The position numbers were made by a program, and so were the translations under genes. A stretch of 42,175 nt of DNA from Acidobacteriaceae bacterium. Its GTDB lineage: Bacteria; Acidobacteriota; Terriglobia; Terriglobales; Acidobacteriaceae. The stretch covers positions 1,012 to 43,186 of the forward strand of contig PKUV01000107.1 in assembly GCA_003131315.1 (NCBI GenBank), read 5' to 3'. Shown piece by piece: positions 32,356 to 41,840 of the stretch (position 1 is its first letter; the number at the start of each line of letters is the position of its first letter). Under the pieces are notes generated by a model. That model was not told where the DNA came from and ran no database searches. It worked only from the letters and a program-made list of their open reading frames with translations.

Positions 32356-32364
32356 GTCATGAGA

Positions 32365-35300
32365 CTAATGCGTGCTAACGAGTTCCAAACTAGGTTCGTG
32401 CACAGCAATTTTCGGATTTTCTATCGCCCGGTCAAGGCAACCGCGCAAGATGGCAGCAAGTTGCCCAACATAGGGCTCTACGAGGCTGCCGCGGGGACTG
32501 ATTGGAAGCGAGAAGAGCCGAACGCCGCCTTGCGCAACCTCTCCCCAGCCACCCAAATGAGCGTCAAAACCCGCCAGATGACGCTCCGCCAAGAAGAGAG
32601 TCAATTCTCCGGGGTAGGGCCTGACCTCGTATTGACCAAGGGCTGCTTCGTAGATATCCGCAATTTTGGCTGGAGGCGTGGCCGCAGCGGCATCCGGCAG
32701 GAGGCGATGCCGAAGACGGGCCCAACCAAAACGAGCGGATGCTTCGATTCGGGTAATCTCGACGCGCAGTTTTTCCATGAAAAAGGCGTGTTTACCTGCA
32801 CCCTCCGCAGCGACGAGATTCTGGAGGTGATAATAGGGGTTGAGGATGAAACGATTGATAAACCTCTGGTGCAACGGGAGCGGCCAGCACATGGAGCGGA
32901 TATTGTAAATCTCAATGAGGGCTACGAGGCCCACGGTCTCGCCCGATTCGACGAGTTGCCGTGCCATTTCCAGGGCCAGAGTGCCACCCAGGCAGTACCC
33001 GCCAAGCATGTAGGGACCATGCGGTTGTACTTGGCGGATCTCGTCGACATAGCGGCGTGCCACATGTTCGAACCGGCCATCGACCGGAGAACGCCCATCG
33101 AGACCGGCGGATTGCAAACCGAAGACGGGCTGATCGGCGCCGAGATGGGCAGCCAAGGAACGATAGAGCAAGACGTTGCCTTCCGCGGCGTGCACGAGAA
33201 AAAGCGGCGGCCGATCGCCGGATCGATTGATCGCCACGAGGGATTGCCAATCTTCCGCTTTGCTGCCCCGGCTCAGAACGCTCGCCAGCATCCGCGGGGT
33301 AGAGGCGTCGTAGAGGGTCGCGAGCGGGGCGGTGCACCCCAACTCGCGCTGGATCAGGTCGAACAACTGCGCCGCAGCGATGGAGTGGCCACCCAAGGCA
33401 AAGAAATCATCGTCTGGCCCAATCTCGCGGATATCCAATACGCGCTGCCAAAGCGGGAGCAGCGCTCGGAGCAATGCGGGCTCCGCCCTCATGGAGTTTG
33501 CCGGCGAATCTGAGAATTGCCGTGGCAGTTCTGGAGCCGAAGTCGAAACGGTCGAAAGGAATTCGTGAGCAGCTTCCCGGTTTGAGATGTGAGTGTAAAC
33601 AATTTCAGTTGCAGGAGAAGCATCGGCACGCTTGAGCCTAGCAAGATCCAGAACTTCCCGCGAGGGATCTGCCGCAAGGTCCTGAAAGATGGAACCAAGC
33701 GTTGCGAGCCATTCTCGTATGGTGAGGTCCTCAAAAAGCTTAATGTCGTAGTGACAGTGAAGCTCCAGGTTCTCTTCCATCTCGACCGCATTCAAATACA
33801 GCTCGAACGATTCGTAGGCTTTGGGGTTGGCATCGTAGTCGACGGCAAATCCGGATTGCGGCAATTCGTTTGGCTTGAACTTCTTGACGTTGGTGAGGCC
33901 AGTCGAGATCGGGGAAATGCCGAGCGCAGGCACGACTGGACGCAGGTCTTCCAGCAAACTGACCATCGTGAAGATGGCATGGTCTTGGGCAGCAAGAAGC
34001 TCGCCCTGTACTCTCTGGAGAAAAGCGCCGACTGCTTCGCCTTCGCGCAACTCCACAGCGAGGGGGAGAAGATTTACACAGTGTCCGACGAGGCCGGGCT
34101 GGCCGATGGCGGGTTGTTCCGCGGTCGGCAGAGCGATAACGAAACGACGCTGCTGTGAAACCCGAGCGAGAAGGATGGCCAAGGAGCCGAGAAGGACAGT
34201 GAAGAAGCTGCAGCCCTGTTTTGCTCCTGCCGCTCTGAGGTTTTCGACCACCGGGGCGGGAATGAGGCGATCGAGACGGCGCGCGCTGAATTCACGCCGC
34301 GCGCTCCGAGGGTGATCGGTCGGAAGCACGAGCACGGGAAAACCATCTTTGAATTTCGAATGCCAATAGCTGCCCGCTTCCTTGAATTCGTCGCAGCGGT
34401 GGCGCCGGGTTACGCTCTGTACGTAATCGACGTAACTCTTCGCTTGCTCCAGGGATGCGGGTGCGCCCGAGATTTCTTCTGAATAGAAAGCGCAAAGATC
34501 GTAGATCAGGACATCCAACGACCAACCATCGCAGATGATATGGTGCGCCGTGAGGATAACCGCCGCGCGATCGGGGCCGAGCAAAACCATTTGGCAGCGG
34601 AACAACGGACCCGCGGGCAGGGGGAATGGTAAGGATGTCTCATCGGCAATCAGTCTGCGAAGACGCTCCTCTTGCCGGGTTGGCTCGTTGGTCGAAGCTT
34701 CGATCGAAGAAAGATCGGTTACCGGCATGGCGATTCTCTGCGCCGGGGCGATCTTCATCATCCGGCCGGCTTCATCGAAGCTGGCGCGAAGAGCATCGTG
34801 CCGCCCAACCAAGCGTTCCATGGCGCGCGCCATTTTCTCGATCGAGATCTTGCCGGTAAAACGCACCGTCATGGATTCGTTGTAAGAAACCGACAAACGT
34901 TCGGAAAGACGCGAAGAGGCATAGATGCCACGCTGCGGAACAGTAGATTCAACCTCAAGCGGGCCGGAAGCCGCCGGAGCGGGGGCCGGTGAGTTGTCTT
35001 TCGGCAGTGTGGTAACCAAGGGTGTTCCGGCATCGGTAGGGGCGGACGCAGTTGGATAATTCATGCCGGCCTTTTCGAGAAGGGTAACCAAGCGGGCGAT
35101 GGTGCGTGCTTGATCGGCAACAACTCCCTCGAGCGTGCTGTCCTTCGGCCGGACATCCGCAGCAGGAGGCGCAGCGGGTGGGGGAGGAACAGGCAGAGAG
35201 GCCGGGATGGCAGGAGTCTCCGCAAGAATGTCAGCAGGCAGGGTGGCGTCAAGATGCGTCGCAAGCATGTCAACGCTGGGCCACTGATTCATGAGCTGAC

Positions 35301-38300
35301 TGAAGCTGACCTTGGCGGAAAACTCCTTGCGGATGGCAAAAGCGACCTGCGTCAAGGATAACGAGTCGAATCCCTGCTCCATGAACGTGGCGGAGGTGCC
35401 GATTTGTGAGCGTTCGCGTCCGGAGACTGGTACGAGGAGGTCAACCAGACGCGAAGCGATGCGGTCTTTGCGTGAAGCTAACGAACTTCCTGAGATAACG
35501 CTCTCTCGCGGCGCGGAGGAAGCCAATGGCTCAACTGAGGGACGAGTGGCCGAAGCGGAACTCGCGGCCTGGAGGCTTTGTGCAGCGGGTACCACTGGGG
35601 CAGGATCTACCCAGAACCGCTGCCGCTCAAAGGGATAAGTTGGCAAAGGTATGCGCCGGCGGTCTTCGTTGGCGTAGAAGGCATCCCAATCAATGGACAC
35701 GCCGTTCTGCCAGAGAGACCCTAGGGCGAAAAGCAGGGTCGCCCACTCGGTGTTGTTCTCATGCGTATCGGCAAACGTAGGAATGGCGGTGCAGGGATGG
35801 TCGGGCGTGAACTGCTGGCGAGCCAACGAACACAGTGTGGAACGCGGTCCACATTCAAGGAAGAGGTCGTATCCCTGGTCCTTGAGATACTGGATTGCTT
35901 TCGAAAACTCCACGGTTGCACGGGCCTGATGGGCCCAATAAGCGGGATCGGTGGTTTCTGCAGCGGTGATGGGGCGTCCCGTGACCGTCGAGACCAAGGG
36001 CCTCACCGGAGGGCGCAACTGGATTTTGGCGACGGCCTCGCGCAACGGCTCAACCATGGGATCCATCATCGCGGAGTGGAAGGCATGCGAGGTATGCAGG
36101 TGGCGACAGACGATGTTTTCCGCTTCGAGTTGCTTCTGGAATTGGCCGACATCCGCTTCCGGCCCCGACACGACACATAGAGCCGGAGCATTATTGGAAG
36201 CGATCTGAAGCGCAGCGGGAAGAATTTTCGCGATCGAATCTGCGCTGCCGCTCACCGCCATCATGGAACCACGCGGGAGGTTCTGCATTAAGCGCCCCCG
36301 CAGAGCGATGATGTGCAGAGCGTCCTCAAGCTCCCACACGCCAGCGAGCGTGGCGGCGACAAATTCTCCGATGCTGTGTCCTGCCATCATGGCAGGCTCG
36401 ATGCCCAGGCTCTGCCAGAAACGCGCCAGAGCGTATTCGATCACGAAAATGGATGGCTGGGTGAAAAACGTGTCCTGCAGGGAGATCTGGGCCGTCTTTT
36501 CATCTCCACTCGGGGGATAAAGAAGTTCACGCAAATCCCTGCCGAGATGAGGCTTGAGATATTCGCAACAATCGTCCACGACAGCGCGGAAAAGAGGCTC
36601 GTCCCGATAGAGGTTCACGCCCATGTTGACGTACTGGGTGCCCTGACCACCGAAAAGGAAGACGACGGGAGGATCCCGGCGTTCACAGCGTTTGCTGCTG
36701 CAGCGCAAGGGATTGGGTTGCAGGAGAAGTCTGGCTGTTTCGCTGGAATCGGCGGCGACAACGAAACGCCGATGAGCCATCTGCTTGCGCCCGGTTTGAA
36801 ACGTGTAGGCCGCATCCGCAAAAGCTTCCGGCGCGGCACTGCCGAGATGCTCCGCCAACGCGCGGCTGTAGGCATCGAGGGCCGCCGGACTCTTGGCGGA
36901 GAGAGGCAAAAGCTGCAGCGGACGCGAAGCGCTTGCGCCCTTCGGCGCGGGCGCCTCTTCCAGGATGACGTGGACGTTTGTCCCGCCAAAGCCAAAAGAG
37001 CTGACGGCTGTGCGGCGGACTTCCTTTCCCCGAGGGAAGGGGATGAGCTTGTCGGTCATGAGGAAGGGGCTGCTGGCGAAATCGATCTTGGGATTGGGCT
37101 TTTTGAAATGGAGGGTCGGAGGGATTTCTTCGTGATGGAGAACGAGAGCCGCTTTGATCAGGCCCGCAACTCCCGCGGCATTGGTCGGATGCCCAATGTT
37201 TCCTTTGATGGAGCCGATATAGCAGAACTGTTTCTTTCCGGTCTTGCTCTCAAAAACTTTCCGCAGCGCTTCGAATTCAATGGGGTCGCCGACAGGGGTG
37301 CCCGTGCCGTGCGCCTCGATGTAGCGAATGGTCTCGACGGGGACGTTTGCATTGGACTGGGCCAGGGCAATGGCATCCGCCTGGCCGTCCACGCTGGGGG
37401 CCAGGAAGGAAGCAGGGCGCGCACCGTTGTTGTTCTTACCGGTACCGCGAATGAGGGCATAAATGGTATCGCCATCGGTCAGAGCATCGGCGAGCCGCTT
37501 GAGGATGACCACGCCGGCGCCGTCACAGAACATGGTTCCCGTGGCGTCGGCATCAAAAGGACGGCAGTGGCCATCCTTTGCAAACGTGCCTCCCTCTTGA
37601 TAGAGGAAACCGCTCTTTTGCGGGACAGTGATGTCAATGCCGCCGGAGAGTGCGATGTCACACTCATAGTCGAGGAGCGAGCGGTAGGCCTGGTCCACCG
37701 CCAAGAGAGTGGTCGAACAGGCGGTATTGAGGCTGATCGCGGGCCCACGGAGATCCAGGAGATAGGCGGTCCGAAGAGCGATGTAGTCCTTCTGATTGCC
37801 GTACTCGACGGCGAGCTTTCCGGCCATGGCCAACAGATCGGGGTGGGTCAAGAGGTTGGTTGTGTAGTAGTGGTTGTCGCCGATGCCCGCAAACACGCCG
37901 ATGCGCCCTTTATAGCGCTCTGGGTCGTACCCTGCGTTTTCGAGCGCCTGCTGGGCGAGTTCGAGAAAGACGCGCTGTTGCGGATCCATGACCCTGGCCT
38001 CGAGCGGATTGATACCAAAGAAGGCGGCATCGAAAAGATCCGCCCCCTCGATCAAACCTCGAGCGCGGATGTAGTCCGGATCATTGCGAAGATGTTCTTC
38101 AATGCCGGGGCCCAGCTCCTCGGGTGTAAAAAAGGAAATTGATTCGACGGAATTGCAAAGGTTGCGCCAGAGTTGATCGAGATTGGCCGCGCCCGGGAAG
38201 CGGCCGACCATGCCGATCACCGCGACGGCATCGCGTGCACTGTGGTTCCCGTTGTGCGGATTGCGCTGGTGACGGGCCCGGTTTTCGACTTCGGCAAGAA

Positions 38301-40101
38301 AATCGGACTTGGTCTCGCTCTCTTCCAGGAATCGCGAGAGCTTTGCGATCGTGGGGTATTGAAAGACTTTGACCGGGTGAATCTCACACCCGAAGCGAGT
38401 GTGATAGTGACTCACCATGCGGACCGCTGCCAGCGAATTACCGCCAAGATCAAAGAAGCTGTCGTCGATGCCAACTTCTTCCAGTTGCAGCAAGTCGCAC
38501 CAGAGATTTGCCAATTGCTTTTCTGTCGCTGTCCGCGGGGCGATAAAGTCCTGGGCGAGAAGTGGCCGTTTGCCTTCTGGCCGGGCCAGAGCCTTGCGAT
38601 CGAGTTTGGCATTCGGAGTCAGGGGGAATTTCTCCAAACGCAGGAAGACTGAGGGGATCATGTAGTCCGGCAGGGTGGCTTTGAGGGCCTGAAGCAAAGA
38701 GGTAGAACTCAAGTCGGCACGGCCCGTGTAGTAGGCGACCAGGCGTTTATCACCGGGACGATCCTCTCGAAGGATGACGACGGCCTGTCCGATTCCCTCG
38801 ATATTCGCAAGTACGCTCTCGATCTCGCCCAGTTCGATGCGAAAACCGTGGAGCTTCACCTGCTGGTCGAGACGCCCCAGAAATTCAAGAGTGCCATCGG
38901 GGCGGTAGCGGACCTCGTCTCCAGTACGGTAGAGACGTGCATCAGGACCCTCACTGGTGGGATCGATAACGAACCTCTCGGCAGTCAGCTCAGGACGCTT
39001 GAGATACCCGCGAGCCAAGCCCGTGCCGCCAATCCAGAGCTCGCCGGGCATGCCCAGAGAAACCGGCTTGTGGTTCTCATCGAGAACATGGAATTGCGTA
39101 TTGGCAATGGGCGGACCGAGGGAGATGTGGTCGGCAGAGGTGAGGTGTTCGGTGGAGGACCAGATCGTGGTTTCGGTCGGCCCATACATGTTCCAAAGTT
39201 CGCGGCAACGAGGGAGCAATTGACGAGCGAGGTCTGCGGTCAGGGCCTCACCTCCGCAAAAGATTCGCAGGTCGCTCTTTCCTTCCCAGCCGCTTTCGAG
39301 CAGCATGCGCCAGGTCGTTGGCGTTGCCTGCATCACCGTGACCGCGTGCTGCCGAAGCAAGCGTTGAAGCTCGCGGGCGTCCGAAGACTGTTCCGCAGTG
39401 GCGATGACGATCTGGGCGCCGCGCACAAGGGGGAGAAGGAATTCCAGGATCGAGATGTCAAAAGAAGTTGTAGTAACCGCCAAGTGTGTATCGGACGTAG
39501 CCATCCCAGGCGTTTCCGCCATGGACAAGAGGAAATTGACGAGTGCACGCCGCGGGATCATGACTCCCTTGGGCTTTCCGGTGGAGCCCGAAGTGTAAAT
39601 GAGGTAGGCGAGATCTTCGGGGTTGCTGCTTAAGGGGAGGTTCGTCACTGGGGCCTTGGAAAGTGACTCGTTTTCTCGGTCAAGCAGAACAACTCGGGCG
39701 GTTGTTTCCGGCAGACTTTCCCGCTTAGAAGAATGTGTTAGGAGGAGTGAGACTTCGGAGTCCGCCAGCATGAACGCCAGACGGTCTTTCGGAAACTTCG
39801 GATCCAGCGGCAGGTAGGTCCCACCGGATTTGAGGATGGCGAGGAGGCTCACAACCGAATCAAACGAACGATCGAGACACACACCAACTAGGCTCTCGAG
39901 ACCGACTCCTTGCTCACGAAGGAAATGTGCCAGGCGGTTCGAGCGGGAATTCAGCTCCCGGTAGGAAATCTGCTCCGGGCCCAGGGTCAGGGCGGGAGCA
40001 TCAGGCGTGCGCTCGACTTGGTCTTCAATGAACTCGTGCGGGCCTCGCCTCAGGGGGTAGTCCCGCCGGGTATCGTGAGGGTAGATCACTCGTGTTCCCA
40101 T
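32365..40101 (-). CDS. Hybrid NRPS-PKS, A-T-KS-AT-T-C-T-TE
   Basis: One 2578-residue megasynthase. Adenylation domain (1-510) with IYTSGSTGKPKGV; read by eye, the specificity pocket is D-I-L-Q-I-C-M-I-W-K, close to the Gly code DILQLGLIWK. Carrier 1 Ser556. Ketosynthase (620-1040): active Cys795 in NTACSTTLL, HGTGT, KGNIGH. Acyltransferase: GHSIGE with Ser1243 and HAFH, predicting malonyl-CoA. Carrier 2 Ser1580. Condensation domain 1670-2100 with intact HHIICDG (His1853/1854). Carrier 3 Ser2240. Thioesterase with GYCLGG: nucleophile is Cys2370, not Ser. No ketoreductase, and no adenylation domain in the last module. The N-terminal A domain lacks a C domain, so it is a loading module. No tailoring, transport or PPTase gene is nearby. 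Confidence 0.95.
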   Translation of the reverse strand: MGTRVIYPHDTRRDYPLRRGPHEFIEDQVERTPDAPALTLGPEQISYRELNSRSNRLAHFLREQGVGLESLVGVCLDRSFDSVVSLLAILKSGGTYLPLDPKFPKDRLAFMLADSEVSLLLTHSSKRESLPETTARVVLLDRENESLSKAPVTNLPLSSNPEDLAYLIYTSGSTGKPKGVMIPRRALVNFLLSMAETPGMATSDTHLAVTTTSFDISILEFLLPLVRGAQIVIATAEQSSDARELQRLLRQHAVTVMQATPTTWRMLLESGWEGKSDLRIFCGGEALTADLARQLLPRCRELWNMYGPTETTIWSSTEHLTSADHISLGPPIANTQFHVLDENHKPVSLGMPGELWIGGTGLARGYLKRPELTAERFVIDPTSEGPDARLYRTGDEVRYRPDGTLEFLGRLDQQVKLHGFRIELGEIESVLANIEGIGQAVVILREDRPGDKRLVAYYTGRADLSSTSLLQALKATLPDYMIPSVFLRLEKFPLTPNAKLDRKALARPEGKRPLLAQDFIAPRTATEKQLANLWCDLLQLEEVGIDDSFFDLGGNSLAAVRMVSHYHTRFGCEIHPVKVFQYPTIAKLSRFLEESETKSDFLAEVENRARHQRNPHNGNHSARDAVAVIGMVGRFPGAANLDQLWRNLCNSVESISFFTPEELGPGIEEHLRNDPDYIRARGLIEGADLFDAAFFGINPLEARVMDPQQRVFLELAQQALENAGYDPERYKGRIGVFAGIGDNHYYTTNLLTHPDLLAMAGKLAVEYGNQKDYIALRTAYLLDLRGPAISLNTACSTTLLAVDQAYRSLLDYECDIALSGGIDITVPQKSGFLYQEGGTFAKDGHCRPFDADATGTMFCDGAGVVILKRLADALTDGDTIYALIRGTGKNNNGARPASFLAPSVDGQADAIALAQSNANVPVETIRYIEAHGTGTPVGDPIEFEALRKVFESKTGKKQFCYIGSIKGNIGHPTNAAGVAGLIKAALVLHHEEIPPTLHFKKPNPKIDFASSPFLMTDKLIPFPRGKEVRRTAVSSFGFGGTNVHVILEEAPAPKGASASRPLQLLPLSAKSPAALDAYSRALAEHLGSAAPEAFADAAYTFQTGRKQMAHRRFVVAADSSETARLLLQPNPLRCSSKRCERRDPPVVFLFGGQGTQYVNMGVNLYRDEPLFRAVVDDCCEYLKPHLGRDLRELLYPPSGDEKTAQISLQDTFFTQPSIFVIEYALARFWQSLGIEPAMMAGHSIGEFVAATLAGVWELEDALHIIALRGRLMQNLPRGSMMAVSGSADSIAKILPAALQIASNNAPALCVVSGPEADVGQFQKQLEAENIVCRHLHTSHAFHSAMMDPMVEPLREAVAKIQLRPPVRPLVSTVTGRPITAAETTDPAYWAHQARATVEFSKAIQYLKDQGYDLFLECGPRSTLCSLARQQFTPDHPCTAIPTFADTHENNTEWATLLFALGSLWQNGVSIDWDAFYANEDRRRIPLPTYPFERQRFWVDPAPVVPAAQSLQAASSASATRPSVEPLASSAPRESVISGSSLASRKDRIASRLVDLLVPVSGRERSQIGTSATFMEQGFDSLSLTQVAFAIRKEFSAKVSFSQLMNQWPSVDMLATHLDATLPADILAETPAIPASLPVPPPPAAPPAADVRPKDSTLEGVVADQARTIARLVTLLEKAGMNYPTASAPTDAGTPLVTTLPKDNSPAPAPAASGPLEVESTVPQRGIYASSRLSERLSVSYNESMTVRFTGKISIEKMARAMERLVGRHDALRASFDEAGRMMKIAPAQRIAMPVTDLSSIEASTNEPTRQEERLRRLIADETSLPFPLPAGPLFRCQMVLLGPDRAAVILTAHHIICDGWSLDVLIYDLCAFYSEEISGAPASLEQAKSYVDYVQSVTRRHRCDEFKEAGSYWHSKFKDGFPVLVLPTDHPRSARREFSARRLDRLIPAPVVENLRAAGAKQGCSFFTVLLGSLAILLARVSQQRRFVIALPTAEQPAIGQPGLVGHCVNLLPLAVELREGEAVGAFLQRVQGELLAAQDHAIFTMVSLLEDLRPVVPALGISPISTGLTNVKKFKPNELPQSGFAVDYDANPKAYESFELYLNAVEMEENLELHCHYDIKLFEDLTIREWLATLGSIFQDLAADPSREVLDLARLKRADASPATEIVYTHISNREAAHEFLSTVSTSAPELPRQFSDSPANSMRAEPALLRALLPLWQRVLDIREIGPDDDFFALGGHSIAAAQLFDLIQRELGCTAPLATLYDASTPRMLASVLSRGSKAEDWQSLVAINRSGDRPPLFLVHAAEGNVLLYRSLAAHLGADQPVFGLQSAGLDGRSPVDGRFEHVARRYVDEIRQVQPHGPYMLGGYCLGGTLALEMARQLVESGETVGLVALIEIYNIRSMCWPLPLHQRFINRFILNPYYHLQNLVAAEGAGKHAFFMEKLRVEITRIEASARFGWARLRHRLLPDAAAATPPAKIADIYEAALGQYEVRPYPGELTLFLAERHLAGFDAHLGGWGEVAQGGVRLFSLPISPRGSLVEPYVGQLAAILRGCLDRAIENPKIAVHEPSLELVSTH

Positions 40102-40532
40102 CTTGAGACCTATTTAACGGGCAATTCACACGCCAATGACAGGCACCATTTCGGGTTCCGGTTGCAGTGTAGGCCTTTTGTTCCTAATATGTCATGAGAG
40201 GAGCCAGTAGGTTTGTGACGTCGGTCACCGTTTCCATTGGCGGTATTGTAACGTCCCTCCCGCGAGAGAACTACCTAGGAGCGGAGGAGATTTCATACCA
40301 AGGAGAAACGAAGCAGCAAGACGGTTGTTGGAGAGGGGTACCCCGTCAACGTGTGCCCGGTTCAAGCCGAGGGAATCAAGGCAGTCGGAGTCACCGGACG
40401 TATTACGGCCAACTCTTCCACAATCCGGTTATGGAAGAGTCGCCGACAGTTCGGGAGTTATCGCATGGAAGCTCGAATCATGCCGAGTGTGGTTTCTTGT
40501 ACGTGTAGGGGCACAGAGACGCACTCCCTACC
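40102..40532. other. Region upstream of the NRPS-PKS, no gene seen
   Basis: About 430 bases. It has a small inverted repeat GTGAC-GTCG-GTCAC (40215-40228) that could be an operator, and short ORFs without ribosome sites or family match. A GTAGGGGC...CCCTAC imperfect palindrome ends it (40504-40530). The NRPS-PKS promoter should lie here but no clear -35/-10 pair is seen. Confidence 0.5.
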
Positions 40533-41840
40533 TCAGTTGTTGAACCCGGGCAGGTCTACGCGTTTCGCAATGTGATCCTTAATCCAGTGGCTGTCCCACC
40601 ATTCCTTCGGGTCAATCTGGACGCCATCGAGCTGCATGCCGAAGTGAATATGGTCGCCTCCGGCCATTCCGGTCTGGCCGCTCGTGCCCATGACTTGGCC
40701 TCGTTTCACAATGTCGCCTTCGTGCACATTAATCTGGCTAAGGTGGCCGTAGATCGTCTGTAGCCCGTACCCATGGTCGACCACGATGCAATTGCCGTAG
40801 ATGCCCAGCGGAGCCGCATATACGACCCGGCCATCATTGGACGCCTCCACGCCAACATGCTGCGTAACCGCGAGATCATATCCAAGGTGCACCTGCCGAT
40901 CGATCTTGTTCCCTTTGTATATATAGTTCCGCGTGTCCGCAAAGGTCGCTTCCGCCTGGGAATGAGACTGCCGCATGAAAGGCTGCGACCATAAGAACCT
41001 GTCTGCGGTCTTGAAGCGCAGATCCGAAAGTGCCTTGTTGTTGGCACGCCGCATTTCGCTATTGATCTTTACAAAACGCGGCACGGGATCGCCCGAGCCA
41101 TTCGGGTCAAGCTCGCCGACTACCTTCTGAATGAACCGGTCGTTCACCTGCAAGTCGTGTACGGTGTACTTCGGCTGCTCCTTTTTGGGAAACTGGAACA
41201 CGATCGGGCCGGTCACGTCGTTTCCCACGCCATTGGAGGCGTAAACCAGCGGGACTGTGCTGGACGGCATATCCCAAGCAAAGGCGAAGAGCGAAAAGAA
41301 GCCAGGCTTGCCGCCGGGCATAGGCCAGGCCCGAAATGTTTGATCGCCGACACGCACGCCCGATTCCGTCCAAGTGCCGGAGACATTGAAGGTCGCCAGA
41401 TCAGCCATGCCCAGGTATAGGTAGTGTTGGTCTGAATCGACACTGACGATTGGCGGTCGCGTCACCACCGTCACCTCGCGCTCCCAGCGTGCTGTCTTCC
41501 GAAGCAAACCGTTCGAGGTAGCTTCAACGATCAATTTTGCCTTGCCCTCTTTGAGCTGCGGCGTGGCGTTGATGCCGGCCGTAAAGTTCCATGTGCCGTG
41601 CGTCACGCGCGAAGGTTGCGCGGCCTCCCAGACGCGATACCGGGCGCCGTTCTGCTCGACAAACGCTGCGAGCCTACGAACACCACGAGGATCGCGAACG
41701 TCGACGGTAATGGGAGTGGCCTGGCCGAGGGTGGTGACTGGAGATGGCAGGTCCACAACGGGCCTTGCTGATAGTGCCAATAGAAGCGCAATCGGCAACA
41801 AGACTACGATAGCAATAACGACAGCAAAGACTTTTCGCAC
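40533..41840 (-). CDS. M23 metallopeptidase (LytM/endopeptidase family), membrane-anchored
   Basis: A 435-residue protein with an N-terminal membrane anchor (VFAVVIAIVVLLPIALLLALSA) and an unrecognised 230-residue beta-rich ectodomain (PVTTLGQATPITVDVRDPRG, VSVDSDQHYLYLG). The C-terminal lysostaphin-type domain has the zinc and catalytic pattern: H318-x3-D322 (HLGYDLAV), H366 in GHLS, and the HIH pair H397/H399 in DHIHFGM. This is a peptidoglycan cross-link endopeptidase or a relative. It is exported to the periplasm by the anchor. GTG start. It runs towards the NRPS-PKS with 430 bases between. Confidence 0.92.
   Translation of the reverse strand: MRKVFAVVIAIVVLLPIALLLALSARPVVDLPSPVTTLGQATPITVDVRDPRGVRRLAAFVEQNGARYRVWEAAQPSRVTHGTWNFTAGINATPQLKEGKAKLIVEATSNGLLRKTARWEREVTVVTRPPIVSVDSDQHYLYLGMADLATFNVSGTWTESGVRVGDQTFRAWPMPGGKPGFFSLFAFAWDMPSSTVPLVYASNGVGNDVTGPIVFQFPKKEQPKYTVHDLQVNDRFIQKVVGELDPNGSGDPVPRFVKINSEMRRANNKALSDLRFKTADRFLWSQPFMRQSHSQAEATFADTRNYIYKGNKIDRQVHLGYDLAVTQHVGVEASNDGRVVYAAPLGIYGNCIVVDHGYGLQTIYGHLSQINVHEGDIVKRGQVMGTSGQTGMAGGDHIHFGMQLDGVQIDPKEWWDSHWIKDHIAKRVDLPGFNN

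Noticed and set aside
32359-38142. Long plus-strand ORFs (up to 609 codons) opposite the NRPS-PKS gene
   Set aside because: They are antisense shadows: no ribosome sites and no family resemblance, while the minus frame shows full megasynthase motifs.
40320-40400. tRNA-like GGTTCAAGCC in the region upstream of the NRPS-PKS
   Set aside because: No flanking T-stem of matching length, no anticodon stem and no CCA end; chance match.
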